A stretch of 64,000 nt of DNA from Lysinibacillus piscis (GTDB taxonomy: Bacteria; Bacillota; Bacilli; Bacillales_A; Planococcaceae). Where the stretch lies: positions 1,239,555 through 1,303,554 of the forward strand of contig NZ_BRZA01000001.1 of NCBI RefSeq assembly GCF_026012395.1, written 5' to 3'. Positions 8,520 to 17,039 of this stretch are shown here, piece by piece. The position numbers were made by a program, and so were the translations under genes. Under the pieces are notes generated by a model that was not told the origin of the DNA, did not search any database, and saw only the letters and a program-made list of their open reading frames with translations. Within the stretch, counting starts at the first letter, position 1; the number at the start of each line of letters is the position of its first letter.

Positions 8520-9746
8520 TTAACTGTTTAAGGAAGAAACATCTTTTTTAAAATAGTCTCGCCGTTTTGCACCTGTTACAGCTTTCAATGCCAATAACCC
8601 TAATAAGAAGAAGGCAAATGAACCTATTAATCCTACTGGACGAACCGAAGTCAATTCAGCAGCTACACCGGCTAAAATGGTTAAAGCAACAATAAAGCCT
8701 GCTTCAATGACACTAAAGATACTCCCGAATCTTCCCATCATCTCAACAGGAACATGGCCTTGATAGAAAGTCAAATACCCTGTATTGGCGAATGTTATAG
8801 CAAACCCCATTAAAAATACAGCAGGCGTTGCACTAAAAAAGCCACTTGAACTATAAAATATGATATAACCTATTGAAGTAAAAATAGTACCCATACCTAT
8901 TAAAAAATTCACTGCAAGCTGTTTTGAAAATACCGAATTAATGATTGATCCTATTATTATTCCAGCTCCAAAAACCGTTAATAAAAAACTATAATTTGTA
9001 TCTGATATTGCAAGTACGCCTTTAGCAAATGCTGCCTCAAGAGAATCTATTGCCGTCATGAAGATAGTAGTGCCACTAAATAATAAATATATCTTTATGA
9101 CATAGGGATAATTCTTACTGAAATGAAAAACAATACGAAAATCATTTTTTATCGTAGCCCATGTAAGTTTTTTCTCCTCTGTTTCTTCCAGCCTCGTATC
9201 GACATTCGGTAGCATCATTATAATCAATGCTGAAAAAAATAAAGCCATTGCATTCATATAAATAGCAGTATAAGGAGTCCCCATCCAAAATAAAATCCCA
9301 GCAATAGCAGGGCCTATTAATGCACCACAAGAGTTAATAAAGCTACGTAGTGCATTAAAGCGTTGTCGATTGTTTTCAGGTATTAGCTTCGTCATATAAA
9401 CCATGGATGTAGGCTGAAAAATAGCACTGCCCATATTGATGATAAATGCTAGTACATAAACATACATAAGTGAAGGTAGAAGTGGAATTAACACAATACA
9501 TATTGCTCTAAAAACGTCTAAGCCCATCATAAGCCATCGTGTATTTACCCGATCAATTAAACTACCTGCCCAAGCATTCGAGCATATAGTTGCAATTGGA
9601 CCTAGTATATATAAGCAAGCAATAGCAAGTGGAGAACCTGTTTCATTCAATATAATTAAATTTAGTGCAATTAGGTAAACCCATGCACCTACATTTGAGA
9701 TACCTATTCCTCCTAATAGTATTAAAGGATATTTCCATCTGGACAT
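8520..9746 (-). CDS. MFS transporter controlled by a T-box leader
   Basis: About 408 residues with roughly 12 membrane helices and the MFS loop motif between helices 2 and 3 (AGSLIDRVNTRWLM). It resembles the enterobactin/macrolide-efflux-like MFS branch (MFS_3), and is followed by a charged C-terminal tail. ATG at 9746 has AGGAG eight bases upstream; an in-frame GTG at 9755 overlaps that site and is rejected. A T-box leader lies about 40 bases upstream, so the gene should be switched on when a specific tRNA is uncharged. This implies transport of the matching amino acid, a precursor or an analogue. A weak hairpin with GAAAGCA/TGCTTTC arms at about 8479-8510 may terminate it. Confidence 0.8.
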   Translation of the reverse strand: MSRWKYPLILLGGIGISNVGAWVYLIALNLIILNETGSPLAIACLYILGPIATICSNAWAGSLIDRVNTRWLMMGLDVFRAICIVLIPLLPSLMYVYVLAFIINMGSAIFQPTSMVYMTKLIPENNRQRFNALRSFINSCGALIGPAIAGILFWMGTPYTAIYMNAMALFFSALIIMMLPNVDTRLEETEEKKLTWATIKNDFRIVFHFSKNYPYVIKIYLLFSGTTIFMTAIDSLEAAFAKGVLAISDTNYSFLLTVFGAGIIIGSIINSVFSKQLAVNFLIGMGTIFTSIGYIIFYSSSGFFSATPAVFLMGFAITFANTGYLTFYQGHVPVEMMGRFGSIFSVIEAGFIVALTILAGVAAELTSVRPVGLIGSFAFFLLGLLALKAVTGAKRRDYFKKDVSSLNS

Positions 9747-9783
9747 AATCACCACTCCTATTTTATTTTTTGTAAAACAAAAT

Positions 9784-10075
9784 AAAAAAACTCACCCCCA
9801 AGATATTATCTTGAGGGCGAGTCATATCGCGGTGCCACCCCAGTTCATTTCTACATTGCTATAGAAATCTTATCGAGTACAGCTTTGTGAATAAATCAAT
9901 CAGCGATACCCTATCTCGTTAACGTGAGAATACGTTGCATCATCATTGCTCCAACAGGCAAATACAATGCACAGCTCCAAGCCTTGTTTCAATATATTTC
10001 CTATCCCTCTTTTTCAGCTATCAGAGGTCTCTGTAGATAGTACGTATATTTACTCTTCTTTTCATAGCTTTTAAT
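9784..10075 (-). promoter_or_regulatory. T-box riboswitch (tRNA-sensing leader)
   Basis: On the minus strand the canonical T-box GGGTGGCACCGCG is at 9840-9828, preceded by AACTG, and is followed by a terminator hairpin (CTCGCCCTCAAGAT / ATCTTGGGGGTGAG, then seven T) at 9822-9784. Upstream, an AGTA box (10054-10051) pairs a helix AATATA/TATATT with a GAA at 9990-9988, the loop-E arrangement of a specifier loop. The triplet after GAA is ACA (Thr, 9987-9985); one base earlier it reads AAC (Asn). The bulge TGGC predicts a tRNA with G at position 73, which favours Asn. The specifier is therefore unresolved. Confidence 0.92.
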
Positions 10076-10163
10076 ATAGAATTTTGTAAATTTTATACTA
10101 GATCAAATTAAAAATCAATAGTACTTTCTATCAACCATATAACATTTATAGCTGAAGTAACTA

Positions 10164-10192
10164 AAAAAGTCACCCACGAATGAGTGACCTTA
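10164..10192 (-). terminator. Terminator after uppP
   Basis: Stem AAGGTCACT / GGGTGACTT followed by six T on the minus strand, just after the uppP stop codon. Confidence 0.8.
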
Positions 10193-10196
10193 GCTT

Positions 10197-11030
10197 CTAC
10201 ATAAAAATAATAACTGCTAAAACAGCCGCTAATACTAAACGATAAATCGCAAATGGCATTAACTTCACTTTTGAAATAAGTGCTAAGAAAAATTTAATCG
10301 ATAATAAGGCAAATACAAAGGAACTAATAAAGCCGACTACATAAAAGCCTAAATAATCCATTGATAACGTATCCCAGTTTTTCAATACAGAGACAAGGCT
10401 CGCACCAGCCATAATCGGTACAGCCATAATAAACGTGAAATCTGCCGCAACTCGATGGCTCATGCCGAATAACACGCCACCTGAAATCGTTGCACCTGAA
10501 CGTGAAAAGCCTGGCCATAAGGATAAACATTGCACTAGACCAACCTTCAAGGCTAAGCCGTAAGAAATTTTATCTAATGAATCAATTGCCGGCTTTCTCG
10601 GTGCAAATTTATCTGCCACAATCATTAAAATAGCCCCTGCCACTAAAGCATAAATGACATGCTCCACTTTAAATAAATGGTCATCGATAAAATCTTTAAA
10701 GGCAAAGCCAAATACAACTGCTGGCAACATCCCAATAATGACATGTAATAAGTTAAAGCGTCCTTTTACGGATTTTGCTTGACCATCGATATTATATAAG
10801 CCAACCAAGCTCAGCATTCGCTTCCACATCACAACGACAACCGCTAAAATCGACCCTAGCTGGACCACAATTTTAAATGTGTTAGCAGGATACATCCCTA
10901 AAAATTCCTCTGTTTTTAACCACATATCATCCACAATAATCATATGTCCTGTCGATGATACAGGCGCAAACTCTGTCATTCCTTCAACAAAGCCCAAAAT
11001 AAGCGCCTTTAATAGTTCAATAATGTCCAC
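10197..11030 (-). CDS. uppP: Undecaprenyl-diphosphatase UppP/BacA
   Basis: 277 residues. Integral membrane phosphatase that converts undecaprenyl diphosphate to the monophosphate for recycling of the cell-wall lipid carrier; confers bacitracin tolerance when abundant. Diagnostic motifs: EGMTEFAPVSSTGH at residues 16-29 (glutamates and histidine of the active site) and PGFSRSGATISGG near 170. About eight membrane helices. The start is a GTG at 11030 with AGGGTGACG upstream. It follows the metallophosphoesterase gene by 15 bases, so the two are probably one operon, and the neighbouring MFS gene is separated by a terminator and T-box. Confidence 0.93.
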   Translation of the reverse strand: MDIIELLKALILGFVEGMTEFAPVSSTGHMIIVDDMWLKTEEFLGMYPANTFKIVVQLGSILAVVVVMWKRMLSLVGLYNIDGQAKSVKGRFNLLHVIIGMLPAVVFGFAFKDFIDDHLFKVEHVIYALVAGAILMIVADKFAPRKPAIDSLDKISYGLALKVGLVQCLSLWPGFSRSGATISGGVLFGMSHRVAADFTFIMAVPIMAGASLVSVLKNWDTLSMDYLGFYVVGFISSFVFALLSIKFFLALISKVKLMPFAIYRLVLAAVLAVIIFM

Positions 11031-11045
11031 ATCGTCACCCTACCT

Positions 11046-12125
11046 TTATTTAAAATGAATATTAACCACCCATAGCTCAGAACGGCTACCTATACGCATT
11101 GGTGGACCCCAGAAGCCAAAGCCTGATGACACCAGTGTATGCATCTGTTCTTTTAACTTATAACCATAGTCTAATTCAAATACACGTGCCGTTATAAAAT
11201 TATTCGGCCAAAGCTGTCCTTTATGTGTATGCCCTGACATATGAAAGTCGACGCCTGCCTTTGCAGGTGTTTGTAAATCATTTGGTGTATGGTTCATGAC
11301 AAACCACGGTAAATCCTCATCCATTTTCAATGTCTCTAACGGCTTTCGATTGCGGTTGGTAATATCCTCTTGACCTGTTACTATAAACGCCTCATCCATA
11401 CGAATGGTTTCGTCTTGTAAAATTTGTACATTGGCCTTTTTCATCTCTTCGACAAATTCAGGGATTTTCTTCCCATAGTATTCATGATTCCCTAACACAC
11501 CATAAACACCATATGTAGAAGTAAGCTGCTTCATCACGTCAGCCATTCCGTCCTCTACAAACCACTTTGGATCATCATCTACAAGATCACCTGCTAAAAA
11601 AACAATATCAGGCTGTGCTTCATTCGATAAATGAACAAAGCGTTGTAAATGCCTTTTATGAGATAACAGACCTAAATGAAAGTCGGATGCTATGACAACT
11701 TTCAATGAATCTAGCTCACTATTCTTTTTATCCATTGTTATATCTAACTGTCGAACTACTGGTGAATAAGCTAAATAGGAGCCAACAATCGCTAGTAAAG
11801 CAAGTGTACCAACTGCTATACTACCAATAATTTGTACATTTTTGAAGGGTGTTAGCCAAATAAATAATTGTGTCAGTAAACAAATCAATAACCCATATTC
11901 AAAAATAAACATCCAATAATTCCCCAAAACCGAAAATATCCGCAATGATTCATGCAGCCTGCCTATTACAACACTAAAAGCAATGATAAACAGCAAGAGC
12001 CAATAAACAATCGGGTAACGGAACCACCCCATCGCAACAAGCCACTGCTTTAATCCCCAGCCTATGTAAAAGGTTAGCGCACCATATATACCGATAAAAA
12101 ATATACCACCTATGATTTTCGACAT
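11046..12125 (-). CDS. Membrane-anchored metallophosphoesterase
   Basis: 359 residues. Four hydrophobic helices in the first 135 residues, then a calcineurin-like phosphoesterase domain with all metal motifs in order: ASDFHLG near 146, GDLVDDD near 180, GNHEYYG near 215, and SGHTHKGQ near 300. The family includes YkuE and YaeI, which act on lipid or cell-wall phosphates at the membrane. Placement 15 bases upstream of uppP fits a cell-envelope role. Ribosome binding site GAGGAC. The exact substrate is unknown. Confidence 0.88.
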   Translation of the reverse strand: MSKIIGGIFFIGIYGALTFYIGWGLKQWLVAMGWFRYPIVYWLLLFIIAFSVVIGRLHESLRIFSVLGNYWMFIFEYGLLICLLTQLFIWLTPFKNVQIIGSIAVGTLALLAIVGSYLAYSPVVRQLDITMDKKNSELDSLKVVIASDFHLGLLSHKRHLQRFVHLSNEAQPDIVFLAGDLVDDDPKWFVEDGMADVMKQLTSTYGVYGVLGNHEYYGKKIPEFVEEMKKANVQILQDETIRMDEAFIVTGQEDITNRNRKPLETLKMDEDLPWFVMNHTPNDLQTPAKAGVDFHMSGHTHKGQLWPNNFITARVFELDYGYKLKEQMHTLVSSGFGFWGPPMRIGSRSELWVVNIHFK

Positions 12126-12174
12126 ATAGTAGTCCTCAACTTTCTTTATTTTGCATTGATTATAGCATCTCTGT

Positions 12175-12258
12175 TTCTATCCGTCAGTTCGACACTTCTA
12201 TCCGTCACTTTCATGGTTCTATCCATCGTTTTGACACTTCTATCCGTCTACCATATAA
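12175..12258. repeat. 21-bp tandem repeat, four units (core TTCTATCCGTC)
   Basis: Four copies start at 12175, 12196, 12217 and 12238, spaced exactly 21 bp. The first 11 bases (TTCTATCCGTC, once TTCTATCCATC) are conserved and the remaining 10 vary. A related array with the same core lies at 54591-54690. Both arrays sit between a gene end and a terminator hairpin. Confidence 0.9.
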
Positions 12259-12287
12259 AAAAGCCATCTCCCGTAAGAGATGACCTT
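12257..12287 (-). terminator. Terminator after the sensor kinase gene
   Basis: Stem GGTCATCTC / GAGATGGC with a TTACGG loop and six T on the minus strand, directly after the kinase stop codon. Confidence 0.8.
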
Positions 12288-12290
12288 CTT

Positions 12291-14465
12291 TTAGACGACT
12301 GGTATACGAACGATAACCTTAAATAAATCGCCATCTACATCGATTGTCATACGAGCACCATGCAAATCCACGATTGATTGTGCAATTGCTAGCCCAAGCC
12401 CTGAGCCCTCCGTATGACGAGAAGCATCCGCTCGTTTGAAGCGTTCAAACAGCTCTTCTGCATTCTCATTAATTTCATATTTCGCCACATTTTTAACTGC
12501 AAACTCAATTTCACCATCTATCGTTCTCTTCAATGTTACATACACACGTGTACCTTCCATCGCATATTTCAGCACATTGACCACTAAATTATCAATCAAT
12601 CGCCACCACTTTTGCCCATCTACATATGCATAAACAGCATCATGCGGCATCGTCATACGTAAATCTAACTGTGCCTGTATAAAATCCTCTTTATGCTCAC
12701 CAACTGCCTGCTGCACAAGCTGGTTGACATCTACTCGGCTACGGTGCAACTCTATATTACCACTTGCCATTTTAGATACTTCAAATAAATCCTCAATCAA
12801 CACTTTCAAACGCTCCGATTTTTTATCGAGAATTTGAATATATTGCTGACGTTCTTCCTCTGTAATATTCGGCTTTTTCAATAAATCTGTATACGTAATA
12901 ATCGACGTGAGCGGTGTGCGTAAATCATGGCTCACATTTGTAATTAACTCTGTTTTCAAGCGCTCACTTTTCGCCTGCTCATGCATCGATGTACGCACAC
13001 CTTCTCGTAAATGATTCAAATTTTTTGCATGCTTCGCTAAAGGTGATTTTCCTTTCACTTTTATATCTTGGTGTAAACGCCCTGCTGCCATCGCCTCTGT
13101 ATCCTTCATAATACGATTTAAATAGCCCATTCTGGATAAAAAGACAATAGCTGTTGGTAGACCGATAAACATACAAATCAATAACACAAAGACGCCAATT
13201 TCATGACCCATCATCGCTACAACTAAACTGCCACCACCGAAAAATGCTGCACTTAACATAATGAAGGAATGTAAAGCAATGGAACGATTTAACAATAAAT
13301 CGCCTAATGAATCGCCCAATGACCATAAATAGCTACTTTCGATATTTTTCACTAGCTTATCTGTTGTATTAATATGACCATACAGCCAAATCAGTTGTAC
13401 ATAAAATGCCGCTGCAATCACGAACATCATAGCAGGCTCGAAAATTATACCAATTACATTAATGAAATTTGGATAATATGAATATTCAATTGCTTCATAA
13501 ACAACCCACAAAGTCAGCCAATAACTAAATGCTGTAATAACCATTACCATGAGTCGGACATCGAATTTGATATGAGGCATCCATTCATGATCACGGATAT
13601 CCTGTATAATGATTGCCAGATCCATACGTCTACTCCATAAGTAAATACCTACAACAATCGTCATTATCCAAATAAATGAAAATATATATTGGTGGTTTTT
13701 AAATGTTTGATAGTCATCAAATTGCTGAACAGCTTCCTTCGAAATAGCGATGGTTCCCGTATAGTCAACACCTGTATAATCATCTGAATAGCTTATGATT
13801 TCACCTGTATCAGATGGCTGATTAATTTCATCACTTGTGATTGCTGTAGATAATGGTGCTTGCTCTGTATATTGCATTTTATATGCATTATCTGCATTGA
13901 TATCTCCAAAACGCTTTGTCTCGCCCGTGTTCATATTCGTTAATTCATACGACCAATAACGATATTGCTTTTTGAAATTTATTTCTTTTTGTTTCACGCC
14001 TTTCATGTAGTCGTCAATTTGCTTCTCTTTTTGAGCAATAATTTTTTCACGTACATGCTCATCATTTGTGAAATTTTCCGTGATATCCTTAATTTTATCA
14101 TCACGCTCTTGCTCTAGCTTTGTTTTTAAATCTGTCGCATTGACATTGACTGCTTCATTAATTGCCTCTTCATATTGTGTTTTAATACTTTCAACTTGCT
14201 CACTTAAGCTACCATAATAGCTACGATGTGCTTCGATTTCATGTTGCTTCACAGTAATTTGACTTTTTAACTGTTCAGCTGTTGGTATATTTAACGCATA
14301 TGGTCCTAATTCCTCTACCATGTAGTTCACCATAAGCTGAAATTCATTGGACTTAAAATAAGACTTCCCAATATATTTGTTACCAGCTACCATCAATGTA
14401 AATAACCCAAAAATTAGCCAGACTATACTGAAAAATAGGATGAATGATTTCCATGTTTTCCACAT
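12291..14465 (-). CDS. Sensor histidine kinase with a large extracellular domain
   Basis: 724 residues. One helix at about 10-30, an extracellular region to about 255 that begins with a charged, probably coiled-coil stretch (residues 60-165), then about five more helices (260-440), a HAMP-like linker, a HisKA domain with phospho-acceptor His513 in NVSHDLRTPL, and an ATPase domain with N-box DNLVVNVLKYA near 625 and G-box GSGLGLAIAQ near 687. It autophosphorylates and passes the phosphate to the response regulator encoded upstream. The mixed sensor layout, with both an external domain and a polytopic membrane block, is unusual and gives no clue to the signal. AGGAGG lies nine bases before the ATG. 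Confidence 0.9.
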   Translation of the reverse strand: MWKTWKSFILFFSIVWLIFGLFTLMVAGNKYIGKSYFKSNEFQLMVNYMVEELGPYALNIPTAEQLKSQITVKQHEIEAHRSYYGSLSEQVESIKTQYEEAINEAVNVNATDLKTKLEQERDDKIKDITENFTNDEHVREKIIAQKEKQIDDYMKGVKQKEINFKKQYRYWSYELTNMNTGETKRFGDINADNAYKMQYTEQAPLSTAITSDEINQPSDTGEIISYSDDYTGVDYTGTIAISKEAVQQFDDYQTFKNHQYIFSFIWIMTIVVGIYLWSRRMDLAIIIQDIRDHEWMPHIKFDVRLMVMVITAFSYWLTLWVVYEAIEYSYYPNFINVIGIIFEPAMMFVIAAAFYVQLIWLYGHINTTDKLVKNIESSYLWSLGDSLGDLLLNRSIALHSFIMLSAAFFGGGSLVVAMMGHEIGVFVLLICMFIGLPTAIVFLSRMGYLNRIMKDTEAMAAGRLHQDIKVKGKSPLAKHAKNLNHLREGVRTSMHEQAKSERLKTELITNVSHDLRTPLTSIITYTDLLKKPNITEEERQQYIQILDKKSERLKVLIEDLFEVSKMASGNIELHRSRVDVNQLVQQAVGEHKEDFIQAQLDLRMTMPHDAVYAYVDGQKWWRLIDNLVVNVLKYAMEGTRVYVTLKRTIDGEIEFAVKNVAKYEINENAEELFERFKRADASRHTEGSGLGLAIAQSIVDLHGARMTIDVDGDLFKVIVRIPVV

Positions 14466-14480
14466 ACACTTAATCCTCCT

Positions 14481-14636
14481 CTAAAAAATTCTTTCTACTA
14501 ACTGCCAAAAATCGGATGAGCGGATATGGACAATATGATACGCATATAGTGCAAAATAAATTAATCCAACAATACTAGCAACAACCCCTACAATCGTTGC
14601 ATAATACTCTAGTTTACTTTTCCATTTTGTAGCCAA
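14481..14636 (-). CDS. Putative 51-residue membrane protein between regulator and kinase
   Basis: A TTG at 14636 opens a frame that overlaps the last codons of the response regulator in another phase and ends at 14481, 16 bases before the kinase start. AAAGGTGG lies nine bases upstream of the TTG. The product has a basic N-terminus (ATKWKSKLEYY), one membrane helix of about 22 residues (ATIVGVVASIVGLIYFAL) and a short polar tail ending LVERIF. It fills the whole gap between the two genes, as expected for a translationally coupled small partner protein. I do not recognise a family. The non-ATG start and small size keep confidence moderate. Confidence 0.5.
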   Translation of the reverse strand: MATKWKSKLEYYATIVGVVASIVGLIYFALYAYHIVHIRSSDFWQLVERIF

Positions 14637-15306
14637 CGCCCCATACCACCTTTAAGTAGCGTGGATTTTTCGGATCAGCCTCGATTTTCTCACGTATTTT
14701 TCGGATATGCACAGCCACAATGTTTTCAGCATTATAAGCCTCTTCATTCCAAACACGCTCATAAATTTCCTGAATCGAAAAGACACGCCCTGCATTTTTC
14801 ATTAATAGCTCCGTAATTTTGTACTCAATTGGTGTTAAACGAATTGCTTCTCCCTCTAAAAGAATTTCCTTCGCTTCTTCATCTAGCATCAGTCCATCAA
14901 TTTGCACTTTTGTCACACCCTCATTGTACGTCCCAAGTTGTACATAACGGCGTAGTTGTGATTTGACTCGTGCCAATAATTCTAATGGATGAAATGGCTT
15001 TGTTACATAATCATCCGCTCCTACTGATAGCCCATGAATTTTATCGCTATCCTCTGCCTTTGCACTAAGCATAATAATTGGAATGTTACGCTCCTCTCGA
15101 ATTTTAAAGGTCGCCGTAATACCATCCATATTTGGCATCATCACGTCTAAAATAAGTAAATGGACTTCGTTATTTTTTAATTTTTCTAATGCCTCCATAC
15201 CATCTGCAGCTTTTAAAACATTATAGCCTTCGTTTTTTAAATAAATCTCAATACCATCACGAATATCTTGATCATCATCTGTGACAAGGACAGTTAATTT
15301 CGTCAT
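14614..15306 (-). CDS. OmpR/PhoB-family response regulator
   Basis: About 230 residues. Receiver domain with acidic pocket DDDQD near 11-15, phospho-acceptor aspartate in LLILDVMMPNMDG near 54, switch threonine/serine in IIMLSAK and lysine in VTKPFHP; then a winged-helix trans_reg_C domain (RLTPIEYKITELLMKNAGRVFS ends in VWGVGYKMEK). DNA-binding partner of the downstream kinase. ATG at 15306 has GAGGTG six bases upstream; the in-frame GTG at 15315 lacks room for a site. Operon order is regulator, small membrane ORF, kinase. Confidence 0.93.
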   Translation of the reverse strand: MTKLTVLVTDDDQDIRDGIEIYLKNEGYNVLKAADGMEALEKLKNNEVHLLILDVMMPNMDGITATFKIREERNIPIIMLSAKAEDSDKIHGLSVGADDYVTKPFHPLELLARVKSQLRRYVQLGTYNEGVTKVQIDGLMLDEEAKEILLEGEAIRLTPIEYKITELLMKNAGRVFSIQEIYERVWNEEAYNAENIVAVHIRKIREKIEADPKNPRYLKVVWGVGYKMEK

Positions 15307-15467
15307 GGTCCACACCTCACTCTCTATCTCTAGTCTATAGAAAAAATCTTAATATCCAGTCAGTATAAAAATGAAGAAATTCTTAAGATTTCCCTTTTCA
15401 TCCATCATAAATTGTTAGCCAACAGGAAACAATATTCCTTTGTTATAATAACAGAGAGGTGAAAAAA

Positions 15468-15698
15468 ATGTACAAAACGATAGAAGAAACGGCTGTAGAC
15501 CTCGGGATGTCGGAAGAACAGATTTTACGCCTTGTTTATGAAGGGCGAATTCGTTCTGTTTATGACGGTCAGCAAGTTTTGATTAATAGTGGACAATTTA
15601 CTACCTATTTTGAGCAATTGGAGCGCATTAAAGAGGAAATCGACATTTGGCGTAGCACACCTATTCCAGAGGATATTGATGTAAAAGACGAGGACTAA
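15468..15698 (+). CDS. Small excisionase/MerR-like helix-turn-helix protein
   Basis: 76 residues. The first 50 residues (YKTIEETAVDLGMSEEQILRLVYEGRIRSVYDG) form the helix-turn-helix plus wing pattern of excisionase-type DNA-binding domains, followed by an acidic helical tail. Start at the ATG at 15468, with GAGAGGTG seven bases upstream. There is no integrase nearby, so this is more likely a small chromosomal regulator than part of a phage. It is a single gene between divergent response regulator and convergent homoserine dehydrogenase, closed by the hairpin at 15701-15732. Target unknown. Confidence 0.75.
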   Translation: MYKTIEETAVDLGMSEEQILRLVYEGRIRSVYDGQQVLINSGQFTTYFEQLERIKEEIDIWRSTPIPEDIDVKDED

Positions 15699-15700
15699 AA

Positions 15701-15732
15701 ATAGAGGCACTCGATTATTTGAGCGCCTCTAT
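15701..15732. terminator. Bidirectional terminator
   Basis: Stem ATAGAGGCACTCGA / TTGAGCGCCTCTAT between two convergent genes, flanked by A and T rich ends. Confidence 0.85.
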
Positions 15733-15742
15733 CTTTATTATT

Positions 15743-16729
15743 TTATATTGTGACGATAAATCCCGCACGTTTACCAATAATTTCAGCGTAATCCTCTACC
15801 ATCACACTAGCAGTCGGATACATACCTGCTCCTGGTCCTACAAGTGTAAGTGTACCAATATAATTCGTGTCTAGTGCTACGGCATTATTGACATCTTCTA
15901 CTGGATAAAGTGGATGTTCTGCATCGACTAATAATGGCTCTACCTTCGCTACAATCTTACCATTCGCTTGCTTCTCCACCTCAGCCACATGACGGTAGCG
16001 TAAGCCCTTCGCTGTCGCTTCCTCTACTTGCTGTGCAGAAATGCCATCAATACCAATCACCTCAACATCAGCCCAATCAGGTTGCTCCCCGAATGCCAAT
16101 GCACTAAGTACCATTAATTTTTTGAAGGCATCTTGACCTGAAACATCGTTGTATGGATCAGCCTCTGCATACCCTAACTTTTGCGCTTCTTGTAAAGCCG
16201 CTTCAAATGACCAGCCCTCTGCACGCATCTTTGTCAAAATATAATTACAAGTACCATTTAAAATACCTTGAATACGGCTTACATCATTCACAAGCAAAAT
16301 ATTTTTCATCGTTTTGATGACAGGTACACCGCCAGCCGTTGTTGCCTCGTAGCCTACAAATACACCATTATCCTTCGCTAACTGTTGAAGCTCTAAGCCT
16401 TTTTTCGCAAACATTACTTTATTTGCTGTAATGACATGACATTTATGTTCAACAGCACGCTTTAAATAGCTAAATGCAGGTTCCTCGTTAACAATTGCCT
16501 CAAATACCACTTGCATGCCTGGCTCTGCTAACACATCATCCATAGATGTTGTCATTAAGTGGGCTGTACCAGGTACACGTTCACGACTAGCATCTGTTAC
16601 TAAAATTTTCGCTACTTCTAGTTCAATGCCTAATTTATGTTTAAGCTCTTGTCGCTTTTCATTTAATATATGGTAAATTCCTTGACCTACCGTTCCAAAT
16701 CCTAAAATCGCTGCCTTTATAGTTGCCAT
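15743..16729 (-). CDS. hom: Homoserine dehydrogenase, short form without ACT domain
   Basis: 328 residues. NAD(P)H-dependent reduction of aspartate semialdehyde to homoserine, branch point to threonine and methionine. Rossmann motif GFGTVGQG at 10-17; substrate region GVPVIKTMKNILLVNDVSRIQGILNGTCNYILTKM with the family signature; catalytic lysine and aspartate region YAEADPYNDVSGQDAFKKL. Many Bacillus enzymes are about 430 residues with a C-terminal ACT regulatory domain; this one stops at the catalytic core, so feedback control through ACT is missing. Start at the ATG at 16729 with GGAGGG ten bases before it. A promoter is visible at 16809-16837. Its product feeds the metY gene 1 kb upstream. 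Confidence 0.92.
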   Translation of the reverse strand: MATIKAAILGFGTVGQGIYHILNEKRQELKHKLGIELEVAKILVTDASRERVPGTAHLMTTSMDDVLAEPGMQVVFEAIVNEEPAFSYLKRAVEHKCHVITANKVMFAKKGLELQQLAKDNGVFVGYEATTAGGVPVIKTMKNILLVNDVSRIQGILNGTCNYILTKMRAEGWSFEAALQEAQKLGYAEADPYNDVSGQDAFKKLMVLSALAFGEQPDWADVEVIGIDGISAQQVEEATAKGLRYRHVAEVEKQANGKIVAKVEPLLVDAEHPLYPVEDVNNAVALDTNYIGTLTLVGPGAGMYPTASVMVEDYAEIIGKRAGFIVTI

Positions 16730-16808
16730 TCTTATTATTCCCTCCAACTTACATTCCGCAGTTTCATTCGTACATCTTTCAAATAATTCAAAATTCAACT
16801 TAAAGCAC

Positions 16809-16837
16809 ATTGTAACGTAAATATTACAATTACACAA
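16809..16837 (-). promoter_or_regulatory. Promoter and possible operator of hom
   Basis: TTGTGT, 17 bases, TACAAT on the minus strand. An inverted repeat ATTGTAA-N8-TTACAAT (16809-16830) covers the spacer and -10 box and could be a repressor site. The rest of 16730-16985 shows nothing else I recognise. Confidence 0.5.
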
Positions 16838-16985
16838 GAAAAATCTTCCCTAAAAAGACAGTTGTTTCTCTCAAAAGTGCAATTGAAATCGCTCTCATTC
16901 TATTGTCTACACATTTTATAGCCATTTTAAAATTTTTTCTAAAATTAAGATGGGTTTCTACTATTATATAGTCAAAAACCAAAAT

Positions 16986-17022
16986 AAAACGCTCACTCCC
17001 TGTAGCAGCAGAGAATGAGCTT
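16986..17022 (-). terminator. Terminator after the 17040-17426 gene
   Basis: Imperfect stem AAGCTCATTCTCTGCTG / CAGGGAGTGAGCGTTTT on the minus strand. Confidence 0.75.
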
Positions 17023-17039
17023 AAGATGATGAGGGAATT

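Noticed and set aside
12175..12258. CRISPR-like tandem repeats
   Set aside because: Units are 21 bp with variable halves of 10 bp and no spacer of suitable length; no cas genes are present.
15468..15698. Prophage or integrative element marked by an excisionase-like gene
   Set aside because: No integrase, phage genes or attachment repeats are near it.
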